Positions 44,693-54,393 of a stretch of 64,000 nt of DNA are shown in pieces. The notes beneath the pieces were generated by a model, which had not been told where the DNA came from, did not search any database, and saw only the letters and a list, made by a program, of their open reading frames with translations. Each line of letters opens with the position of its first letter. The stretch's first letter is position 1. This DNA is from Selaginella moellendorffii (taxonomy: Eukaryota > Streptophyta > Lycopodiopsida > Selaginellales > Selaginellaceae). The stretch is from contig NW_003314275.1 in assembly GCF_000143415.4 (NCBI RefSeq), positions 381,577 to 445,576 on the forward strand, in the 5' to 3' direction. A program made the position numbers and the translations under genes.

Positions 44693-47600
44693 TAAGTCTT
44701 TTAGGCCAAGTAGAAAATGGCATGAGGCCACATGCCATTCAGTAGCAACATTGGCATGCACCGATTGGGCTCTCGAGTGCAGTCCGGTTACAGATGGCGT
44801 GTAGCCTCATGCCATCTTAGGATGCAACCTCAAGACATCTGATGCAGTGGTGAATGGCGTGTGGCCTCACGTTATTTCCAGTTGCTAGCTTTTCATTTGT
44901 CAGCTCTAATTGTTGTGCATTTCTGAACAGGCGAGGAATTGCGTTCTTCTTCCAGCTACTGTCAATGTGGATGCAGAGAAGGGGGAGGAGCTCACCAGTT
45001 GGACTTTCAGGATGGAAGGCGAGGATCTGAGGCTGTACAACACAGATGGTGGGAGAAAAGAATGCATGGGGATCCTCATCCAAGTGACAGACACTCCATG
45101 TAGTTCCATGCAAGAATATGGACTGGCACTTGTGGTAGAGACAGCGTCCGCCTTCAAGATCCACCTTGCACATCCTAGCGGCTTCCCGGAGGGGGGCAGC
45201 GGCTATGAGGAATTCCTAGAGGGAGCTAGGGAGAGGTTGTCCAGGAGGCCTACAATTTCAAAGACGCTGCGGGTCTATGAAGATCACATGGAATCCACGG
45301 ACCTCACCTACGGCGATGTTCAAAAACTATATTCCAACATTGAGCCGTTGAGAGTGCCTCCAGTTCACGAAGCGAAGGGGAAGGGGGTCGATCTGGAAAC
45401 TACCCCGAAGCAAAAAAGGGTGGTCAAGCTCAAGCCGACGTCCGACTCTCCTGGTCCAAAAAAGAAGCTACTCGGTGATGCCATTGCCTCGGGTTCGAAT
45501 ACTACACCCACCAAAAAGAAGAGCCGCAAAGAGCAGAAAGAGCAAGAAGAGGCAGCAAAAATCGTCGCAGATAATAGTACTTGTTACTATTCCAACAAAG
45601 TATATACAATCGACATGAGCCGTATCGACATCCAAAGCAAATACAACCACAGGCTAGTATCTGATGAGTGGGTGGAGAAACTGAAGCAGAAGATGCTGGC
45701 AAGTCCAGTAACGCCCGACATCACAAACATGATCCCCTACTACCGAACAATGAAGGGCGAGACGAGGTTTCCAGACTTGATCAATAGGAAGGTGTTGGAC
45801 GATCAGAATATCCGGTTCTATGCCGTCTCTGGGCAGCATTCTAGCTTGGCGATGGAAGAGATAGTTGTGGATATTATGGTGGGCGAGGAGGTGAAGAAAG
45901 TCTTCAAGACAAGAGTTGTCCGCCTAATAAAAGGCAACTCGCCCCTCCGATCTATCATATCCATCTCCCACGCGCAGAATGTCAAGCAAGAAACGTGCTA
46001 CAAATCGGGTCTGCACGAGACATTGGCACGAACACGGAAGCTCTGGGTTCAACTAAAGAAGCCACAAAAACCAGGACAAGGACGTGCACTAGCAACTAGC
46101 GCCTGGCAGGTAAGCCTCGTTGCATGTGGCATAGCATGTGGCCTCACGCCATTTCCATTGCAGGAATTCTTGAGTCTTCTCTCGAAAACACTGGGGGTCA
46201 ATGACACACTCAGCATCCATAACATTCTACTCGTGACAAAAGTTGTTTTTGACAAATGGGTAGATGTGCTGAGGAGGTACCATGACGGGGAGTTGCTAAA
46301 CTCAATGGGTGTGGAGGACGGCCGGAAGCCCAATGATTTGAAGCTCAACGCATTGCGTTTCTCGTCTCTAGACGACGACGACCTTCTGACAGTGGCTAAT
46401 GCTCTTCTACGTGGTGAGGTAGTCTTCAACAAGACCAAAATGACTCCCGGCCATATTGTGACATACGAGGACTTGTGCACGACTCTGAGAGCTCGGTTGA
46501 AAGGCTCGGTTGAAAGGCAAGGAGATGCAGGAGATCCATGGGATAATGGCTAAGAAGAAGATACCGACGAATGTCCGCATCTTCACACTCGCCCTTGTTA
46601 TTGGTCCTGCAGCAGAGTGGGACTGGAGTGACTTCCCAGCTTCGTTCGACAAGGCCAATCGAATTGATCTGAGGGAGGTCGTGCCTAAGGAACTGAAGAC
46701 GGCTATGGAGCTTTCGAATCCAGAGAAAGCTCCAGGTGCAGCATGGGAAATGCTCAGCTGGGTCTTCAACGCAATAGTGGGTTCCGACTCCAAGGGCAAA
46801 TGCGTTGTCGAGTACAACTGCGGCGGACTATTCTTTCGAGCCGCACTACTCAAGGGTGTCCCGTGTGTTGCAGTGACAAACTCCATTGAAGAGGTGACTT
46901 CAATGGAGCATATAATTACAGTTGCCAAAGAAAAACAGTATCTTCTTTGCGAACCTGGTGAGTACGCACTTTAAGTTTAAATGTTATCTCACAAGCTCTG
47001 TATGCAGGAGCGTGGCCACCCCCAGATGCTGAAACGGCGTTAACAGCTACTGTTGAAGATACCCATGTTGGGCCGAGCTCACAACCTGCACAAAGTAAGG
47101 TCACGTGAGGCCTCACACCATTTTGATTATAGATCGTTGTGAATATTCAGACACGAGGACTGAAAAGCGCACTGGTGGCGCGTCGAAGAAGGACAAACAG
47201 ACAAGCAATAGGAAAAAAGGAGGTACAAATTATATTTGCAATGGCGTGTGGTCTCATGCCATTCCTTGCAGGAGACACTTCTTCAAAGGCAAAACAGGCA
47301 AGCACCAGCCAAGCTCAAACTGACAGTGGTCATAAAAAGCGAAAGCACGTTGGATAGTCGTCGGGATTAGAGGCGTTTGATTCAAAAAGGAAGAAGGGCA
47401 ACAAAAAGATGATAGGTAATGCCTCGCGGTCACCACCTCCTGACTCAGATTCCTATGGTGGACTCCCCTTCCCCAATCTCAATGGAGAGGTACAATGGAT
47501 GAGGGATGCTTTTCAAGTCAGGGCCACGTTTTTCTCATCTCGTCGTCTTTGAAGGGTGCAAGAACGTGCAGAAACCATGTTAAGACAGTCGGGTGAGGAT

Positions 47601-49714
47601 ACGGTCCTAGGTCATGCACTAAAACAGGCTATGGATGTCTTGTATTTTGAGATGGAGACTTGGCCAGATGATTTTCCCAAGATGGTCCTGGAAGAACAAG
47701 CCATCCAGCCTGAGCAGCCTATGGAAGAAATGCAGGAGGGGGATGAGGAGCCAGAGAAAGTTAATGAGCAGGAAGAGCAGAAGGACGAAGAGGAGGACAA
47801 AGAAGAGGAGGACGAAGAGGACTTGGATGGTCCTCACAATGGTGACGATCACAATAACGACGACGACGATGATGACAACGATAGCCAGCCTAAGGTGGCC
47901 AAAGAGCAGCGGAGGAAGGTCATACAAGACAAACCATCAGGTAAATAATAGTACATCCATTCCTAACCTTTTACCATTTCTAACATTGTCCATGTAGGTC
48001 GCAAAGCAAATGGTAAGTAGAGATTATTCAGTTGAATTAAGATACAAACTCTAGCCTTTAGTGTCGAGGAAGGATAGTGCCAAGCAAGGGTCGAAACGTA
48101 TGTCCAATCCTTCAGAATCAGCAGTGCGCCCAAGTGATATCGGTCCTAGTTCCTCAATAGCAGTTGATGGTAAATACAGTATAGTCGATTCAATGTGCTA
48201 ATGAGTTTGTTTTTAGTAGCCAGTAGGGAGGATACCATCTCAATCGAAGGGAGATATTTGGACATGCATATGGATTCGCCAGTGGACTCTACTTGCCTGC
48301 AAGAGTCATCAGAGCTGGTGGAGGCTACTATCCATATCAACGCCAAGCAAGCTGACCACGCTCCACTTGATGCTGCCCATACCACTGAGTCAATCTTGTC
48401 CACGTATCCAACTGACGGTGACCAGGCGCCATTGGACCCGCATGAGGCCGCCCCAGCTGCCGAGCCGGTTGTATCCTCATTTCCAACGGACTAAACGTGT
48501 GCCCAATCGTCTGACCAGGCGCCGTTGGAACCTCCCTACACCGCCCCTGCTGCCTGTTCGGTCATGTCCACTTTGCCAATGGAGGCACCAGCTGAAATGG
48601 CGTGTGATCACACGCCATCGGAACCACCCCATGCCACTGTTGAGCCAGTTGTACCAGAGTCTACAGCTGAAATGGCATGTGCCCACACGCCATCGGATGC
48701 GATTGACCTCATATTGCAGAGGAGAGTATTTCCGCCCTTCACGTTTCCTCGACCAAAACCCTCTCAACGACAATCAGGAGCACCATTCGCTAATATTGTA
48801 GATGGTAAAATTGACTTGTACCATTTTTTATGCTGACGCATTTCATTTCAGAGGCACGGCGAAGGTACTGTATCGTTTTTGATCTAAACAGTGTCCTTTT
48901 CTCCCATGAGCGTGGCTCGTCCTCGAATGTCACTGCACCCTCCAAAGCCTACGGTCGCAAGTTGGTCAAAAAAGACAGATTCACATTAATCACATAGGAG
49001 AAACTGCGGGATCTAATAATGACCATGTGACACTTAAAACAGAGGGCCGGGTTCAATTTGCAATTGGGAGTTTGGACATCCATGATGCGCCACAATGCAT
49101 TAACGTTGCTACAGATGATGCACGATCAGATGCGAGTAATATTACCATTTGACTTTCTCCTAACGCGGGAGGATTGCTTGACTATGGTCCATGTGAGGGG
49201 TAGCAAGCCCATCTTTGTCAAGCCAGAGGCTGTAGTGATGAACCGGACTGCTAGGTCAAGTGAAATCCTCATCATCGATGACTCGCCGATTAAAACTGCA
49301 ACGAACATGCACACATATGCAGTGCACCCCATCTTTTGCAGTATGGAAACTAGGGAGAAGAAATCGTATGTTCTGGGGGACCTTGCAAAACGGCTTGGAG
49401 CGATGGTGATAGAGAACCGGCCAGTCCAGGAGGTGGCTGCAGAAATCAACCAAATGGCAGATGGAACGGTATATCAGAAGCCATTTGATCGGACAGACAC
49501 CAGTCATCATTTATGGTATGTATATTGTCTAGCCAAGCACTATCCGCATCTCTATAATCTGCTCAACCGGATGGGTTCTTCGACCACTGAACATGAGCGT
49601 GGACGTATTAGAGAAGAGATGGCATTACTATTGGGTTTAAATCCTGATAGTGTGGAGAGTGATGAAATTCCAAGATTATTGTATAGGCGTTGGAGGCAAA
49701 AAATAACAGTCTGA
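44693..49714 (+). pseudogene. ParB-like / amino-methyltransferase-like / FCP1-phosphatase-like fusion gene (element B)
   Basis: Exons resolved from 44,931: 44931..46109, 46164..46957, 47008..47094, 47133..47222, 47272..47940, 47998..48012, 48062..48169, 48217..48804, 48852..49714. From 46,957 onward the introns are short (38-57 nt) and interrupt phase 1 codons. The 5' exons are unresolved. Parts in order: an unknown N-terminal domain; a Lys-rich linker; a ParB/Srx-like region (KYNHRLVSDEWVEKLK, then FYAVSGQHSSLAMEE); a methyltransferase-like region (LVIGPAAEWDW, then GKCVVEYNCGGLFFRAALLK); an acidic stretch; a Pro/Thr/Ala repeat region with two palindrome-encoded EMAC.HTPS motifs; and an FCP1/NIF-like HAD domain (FDLNSVLF, then IIDDSPIK). 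Damage: a 13-bp tandem duplication at 46,491-46,516 shifts the frame, and stops lie at 47,355, 47,549, 48,492, 48,995 and 49,028. Domain calls are inference from motifs. Confidence 0.55.
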
Positions 49715-50132
49715 GATGGCATGTATTTATTTAAAAATGTAACTTATTATGGCATGGGGTTCCATGCCATTGTATTAATATTAAAAGACAATTCTTTGAG
49801 AGGATTTGCATTATACTAGAAGTGTTACAGCATGTTATTGGAAGTCAACGAAGTTGTTTTATTAATAAGGGGAAAGTAAAGATTGAATGGGGACTTGGGC
49901 TCCACCTAGACTCGGAGCAACTGAGCCAATATTAAAAGGATGGAAAGAAATTGGACGACGATGACAAGGAGAAGAGAGAGGTGAAGCAGTGGCAGAGGGA
50001 GGAGAAGTGATTAAGTAGACATTTCCTTGTTTAAAATAAAATGGCATGTGCGTCAATGCAGTTGAATTTTGTTATATTTATATACTATATAAAGGTTTGG
50101 AAACCTTATTTTACAAGTGGGATAATGACAAT
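49715..50132. other. 3' terminal region of element B
   Basis: Noncoding. Contains a near-perfect palindrome at 49,748-49,771, a half palindrome at 50,039, a hairpin AAGGTTT-GG-AAACCTT near 50,090 and GTGGGA...TCCCAC just inside the terminal repeat. It is shared in inverted order with 62,382-62,763. Confidence 0.7.
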
Positions 50133-50156
50133 TCCCACTTTAACGAAATAGAGCTT
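50133..50156 (-). repeat. Right terminal inverted repeat of element B
   Basis: Exact reverse complement of 37,756-37,779. Followed by TTTT. Confidence 0.9.
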
Positions 50157-53100
50157 TTTTGGGGAATATTGAGGTAGCTTCTTCACAAACTCTTGCAATA
50201 GAGGGTAGAAGGGGTTGAACCCTTTCCAACGAGCTCACCTACAGTTAAAATGGGGAAGGATCGAGACTAGAAGACTTATTTTTCTCTTTTGGGCTAAACT
50301 TTGTTAGGAGTTCCTTGGGAATGAAACAATCTTCAAGGAACAAGAGGTGGCGTAGAAAAAGGAATAGGAGGAGCAGGAATAGGAGTTGGTGTTAGAGCAG
50401 GCGCAAAAGTAGGAGCAAAAGCAGGGGATTACAGGTTACAGGTCCCTAGTTACTAGTTACTAGTTATCGGTCACCAGCTACTCCAGCGGCTACTCTAGCG
50501 GCTACCCTAGTGGCTACTTTGGCGGTTACCCTACGGGTCAATAGTTATATGCGCTTAAGGCCTACATCTCTATTTTCACCCTTATTCCTATTCGTCATAG
50601 ATATTTTGGGCAACTTTGAGCAACTTGAGCACTAGCCTACAGTCTTCTTGCTCCTATCAACCCAATTGCCTTGACCGGGCATTTGCAGTGTTTAGGGTAT
50701 TTGATGCCGGTACAAACTAGACATGTGAAAAATTGGCACCCTTTTACCATACCTCAAAGCCCTAAGGTATGGAGTAAACTTTTTAATATCCAAAGGCAAC
50801 TTAGGTACGACACAGCACCTTCTCGGGTTGAGTCCTCTTCATCCTTGGTAGATTCCAGTGACTTAGATCTACGAACTATGGCGCAACCACCTTTAGCTTG
50901 ACCTCAGCTCCATGTTTGGTAGAAGGGGAGTGATCTTCCAACCTTCTCAGGTGCTGGAACAGTCTCTCCAACATCGCATATCAGTCGCTTTGATTACTAC
51001 TGCACCACAAACATGATCGTCGACGATGATCGTATGTGCTGCAACTTTTTGGAGTCTCTCAAAGGCAAAGCAGCAACTTGGGTAGATTATCTCCTCCTAA
51101 AGGACCAGAAAGACTTCCAAACACTACTTGCTTCTTTCAAGGAACATTTCATTGAATTAAAACCCACAAATCAGCTACTTGTCGACCTCTTTTCATTCCG
51201 GTAGGATGCTCACGAGTCTGTTCCTGACTACATCACTCAGTTTCAAGCATACTGGAAGTAGTGTTGGGATCGTAGAGTGGTCCAAGATGAGCAACAGGGG
51301 ATCCCGGTATTCACAGCGGGTCTCCATGGGAACTTACAATTGAAACTTCTTAAGAAGATATTCAGGTCTTGCCGTGAGGCATTTTCATTTGCCACAAAGT
51401 TGGAAAGAGAGATTCTTGTCAACTTGGGGATTGCTAGAGTTGATTTCAACCAAGCCATCACCCCGTTAGAGTCACCTTGTGCAACTGTTCACGCGTCCGC
51501 ACCAAAGCCCATCGCTATTGAGCATACACCTCTGGCTCTTGAGAACTTTGCCAATGAGATGTAGCAGTTGAAGGAGATCATTCTTCAGCAATAATCACAC
51601 TATAACAAACTGCTCTAGGAGCTGGTGGAGTCTAGGAAAGAGGCCGCTACAGCTTGGGAACGCAGATTTAAGTCCCGTTGGTGGACTCACTACGAGACGA
51701 ACACACATAACACACAGTGCTGCTTCAAGCTTCACCCAGAGCTTCAGCCTCCACCTTCTCAACGTGTCCAACAACATCCCTTCGCTGATAATTCCACACA
51801 GCCTTGGAGTCCAGAGACATATCAGGAGCAATTGGAGCGACAAGCATATGAGGCAGCCCCTTCGTCTAGCAAAGGCAAGGCACCAGCCTCATCGGTCAAC
51901 ACAATTTTGGTAGCCGAGGAACTCTATAGGCAATAGTAGCAAATTTCAGCCACTCGAGCCCAAGCGAAGAAGAAGACACCCACTCAGCCTGCCATAGATC
52001 CCCTGGTGTCAGTTGAGAGTGAATCTCTGTCAGCTCCAAATCCAGTGCCACAGAGGATGGCTTGTAATCTCCCCTTCAAGTCACTACTCTCTTCTCCTTC
52101 TGAGATCCCACCAACAGCTATTCTTGTTTCAGAGCTAGTTCTTCAACACCTGGTTGACACTCCCATCACCTTTTCACTTCTAGACATGTTGTGTCTTGTC
52201 CCAGGATTCGGCTAGCGTTTACAGGAGTTTGCATGGTCAGGAACACCAAAGAGCACTCTCAAGAGGACTCCTCAAGAGGTGCACATTGTCGACATGACAC
52301 GATATGGTGGAGATCCTGGTCCATTCTTCATCCCAGTGTAGATTGGTACTTCCTCTTGTAGGATGGATGCTTTGGTTGACTCCAGTTCTGGAAGCAATAT
52401 TATCTTTCTCAAAGCTGCCTTTTCAACACAGCTACAAATCACTGAGAGCTCCTCCATCATGCTCAAGACCTTCGCCAACCACACCGTTCCCCCAGCGGGC
52501 ATTTGCTGTGGTGTCAAGGTCTCAGTGCAGGGTGTTATTTCTAAAGTCAATTTCCTCGTGGTTGACTACCAACATTTTGGAACATCCTCTTTGAAGGACT
52601 CTATCATCTTGGGCCGCTCATGGCAAGTCACAGCCCATTGCACCATTGATAGCGCATAAGGCAAGATAGAAATTAGCAATGGAACCCATAGTGCCACCTT
52701 TCTCAACAACCATGGCAAAGCTCTTTCTCAACAAGCCAAGCAGGCTCTAACTAAGATGGTCTCCACACCACACGTCCCTCCTAAGCTCACAGAGGTTTTT
52801 CCTGAGTTGGTGGTGGAGTCGACCATCTATATGGCAGATGCTTTCTCATGCAATGTGATTGACATGATTGGAGGTGAGTCAGATAGCTCGAGACATCTCT
52901 CAACTTCACTCTCTTTATTTGAGAGTAAGGCCAAGTCTCTAGCACACCCTCTTTATTTGATGGCGGGGCTTATAGGGTATGGGCTCCCATATCCAGCATT
53001 CGGAGTGTTTCTTGATAGAGGAAGGGCTTCTTAATTCGTTTCTTGCATGGGACCAATTCTCTTTTATGGAGCTTGATGACACAGTCACTCTAGACCAGAC

Positions 53101-54393
53101 CCATCTTTCACAGGACATAGCCAAACTCAATCCTCCTCAGCAACTATCTAACGTGTCACACAGCTTGCATCTTCCTACTAAAATCGTGGTAGCTGACGAC
53201 TCCAAGTGTATTTTCTCATGCTGTTTCTTGGAGATGGAGGATGACATCTAGATACAGAACTGGCAGAAATAATCAAGCCAATCAGACGTGCTGCATGCAA
53301 GTTATAGCTCTTTGAGTTCAGAATTTCCTACTGTGGAGCTTCCAGTACAAGTCTAAGTGTCTTACACTGAAACTTTAGTGCCAGACTTGGACTCGACTTT
53401 TGTGGAGGATCTTCCTTCACTTGCAGAGTACTTGGCTACAGTCCTTGCATTGGACATTGAGCTCTCAGAGCATCAGAAGCAAAAAGAACAACAGAAAAAG
53501 ACTCTGGATCCAACAGCAACGTTCTTGCCTGACTTCCCAGAGACGGTCTTGCCAGATGTGGTGTCCCTAGCATCTTTATTTGAAGAAGAGGACACTCCTA
53601 TGATTACGGCTTATTTTGACGTTGCTTTCTACCCCAAAAACCAGGTTGCCATCATTGGAGTTTGGATGATTGATTCCACAGAGAACAAAGTAGCCAACCT
53701 CTCTATCACTTTGCCAGCAACATCAGCTAATGAAGCAGAGTACTTGGCAGCTATCAGTGCCATGAAGTTGGCTACAGATCTCAAGTTTAAGAGAGTCACT
53801 TTCATTGGAGATGTGCAACTCATCATACACCAACTTATTGGAGAATACCAAGTCTGCAAAGAGAACCTGAAAGAGCTATGGCAATAGGCGGTCAACCTGA
53901 AAGATGAGTTCTCTCAAGTGACTTTTCAAAGTGTCCCTTGTGAAGAAAACTTTTGGGCAGACAGGTTATCACATCAAGCAATCACCATGATGCGAGAGGC
54001 AAAAGGCACTCGCTGCTCTTTGGTTTCAGGTCAGAGAGGAATCTGAGATAGATGAGCCCCCTGAGCCCAAGGTTTCTCTAGACTCTAGGGTTCACGCTGT
54101 TTTCCTAGGAGATGACAAGAACCCGGTCTTTATTGCCACATCACTTGCTTCAACAAACGCAGCAAAGCTCTTGGATCTCCTCCATTGTTTCAAGGACGTG
54201 TTTGCTTGGGACTATAGCCAGCTTCTAGGAGTTCCCATGGACACAATCATGCATAGTATTGTGCTTTCAGAGTCAGCCAAACCAGTCTGTCAAAAGATGT
54301 GGCGTTTCAGCCTGGCAGCTCACTCAGAGATGAAGTTGGAGATTGAGCGACTTCTGGTAGCTGGCTTTATTTACCCTTTGTCAATGGGGTTTT
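50157..54393 (+). pseudogene. LTR retroelement gag-protease-RNase H-RT remnant
   Basis: Plus-strand frames with many stops. Capsid-like gag at 50,925-51,560 (LPTFSGAGT, MCCNFLESLKGKAATWV, PVFTAGLHGNLQLKL). Protease-like region at 52,360-52,655 (ALVDSSSGSNIIF, then IILGRSWQ), with DSSSG where DTG/DSG is usual. RNase H domain at 53,600-54,000 with Asp, Glu and Asp ligands (AYFDVAFYP, ANEAEYLAA, FIGDVQLI, WADRLS) of the plant/archaeal type. RT begins at 54,165 (HCFKDVFAWDYSQL, then AGFIYPLS) and breaks off at 54,393, where the LINE starts. Probably the continuation of the element whose LTR is at 36,897. The order 'RNase H before RT' is unlike standard gypsy. Confidence 0.75.

Larger units (their letters stand above)
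37980..50062. repeat. Dispersed 24-bp palindromes, family B (about 25 copies)
   Basis: Consensus core TGGCATGNGGCCNCATGCCA, usually extended by AA/TT. Good copies start at 38,386, 39,127, 39,273, 40,614, 40,671, 42,272, 42,342, 42,439, 43,855, 44,716, 44,793, 44,853, 46,131, 47,099, 47,240, 48,596, 48,671 and 49,748. Weaker or half copies start at 38,299, 38,779, 38,967, 42,931, 43,004, 43,934 and 50,039. The central bases vary (GGCC, GATC, GCCC, GTTC) and the arms are conserved, with ATG/GTG exchange. None was noticed between the elements, but they recur in copy 2 (62,459, 62,707, 63,659, 63,735). Confidence 0.9.
37756..50156. mobile_element. Element B: 12.4-kb DNA transposon with 24-bp terminal inverted repeats
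   Basis: The ends are perfect inverted copies: 37,756-37,779 begins AAGCTCTATTTCGTTAAAGT, and 50,133-50,156 is its exact reverse complement. TTTT flanks both ends and may be a 4-bp target duplication, although a homopolymer is weak evidence. Inside are a minus-strand transposase-like pseudogene (39,368-42,190), a divergent plus-strand gene with ParB-like, methyltransferase-like and FCP1-like parts (about 44.7-49.7 kb), and about 25 short palindromes confined to the element. The second copy starting at 62,358 has the same terminus with one mismatch, confirming the boundary independently. Confidence 0.85.

Noticed and set aside
47619-47927. Minus-strand membrane-like ORF
   Set aside because: Complement of the acidic Glu/Asp stretch of the cargo gene, giving Val/Leu/Phe runs.
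37980-50062. CRISPR-like array from repeated short palindromes
   Set aside because: Spacing is irregular from tens to over a thousand bases, copies lie in exons and introns, and the setting is a eukaryotic transposon.
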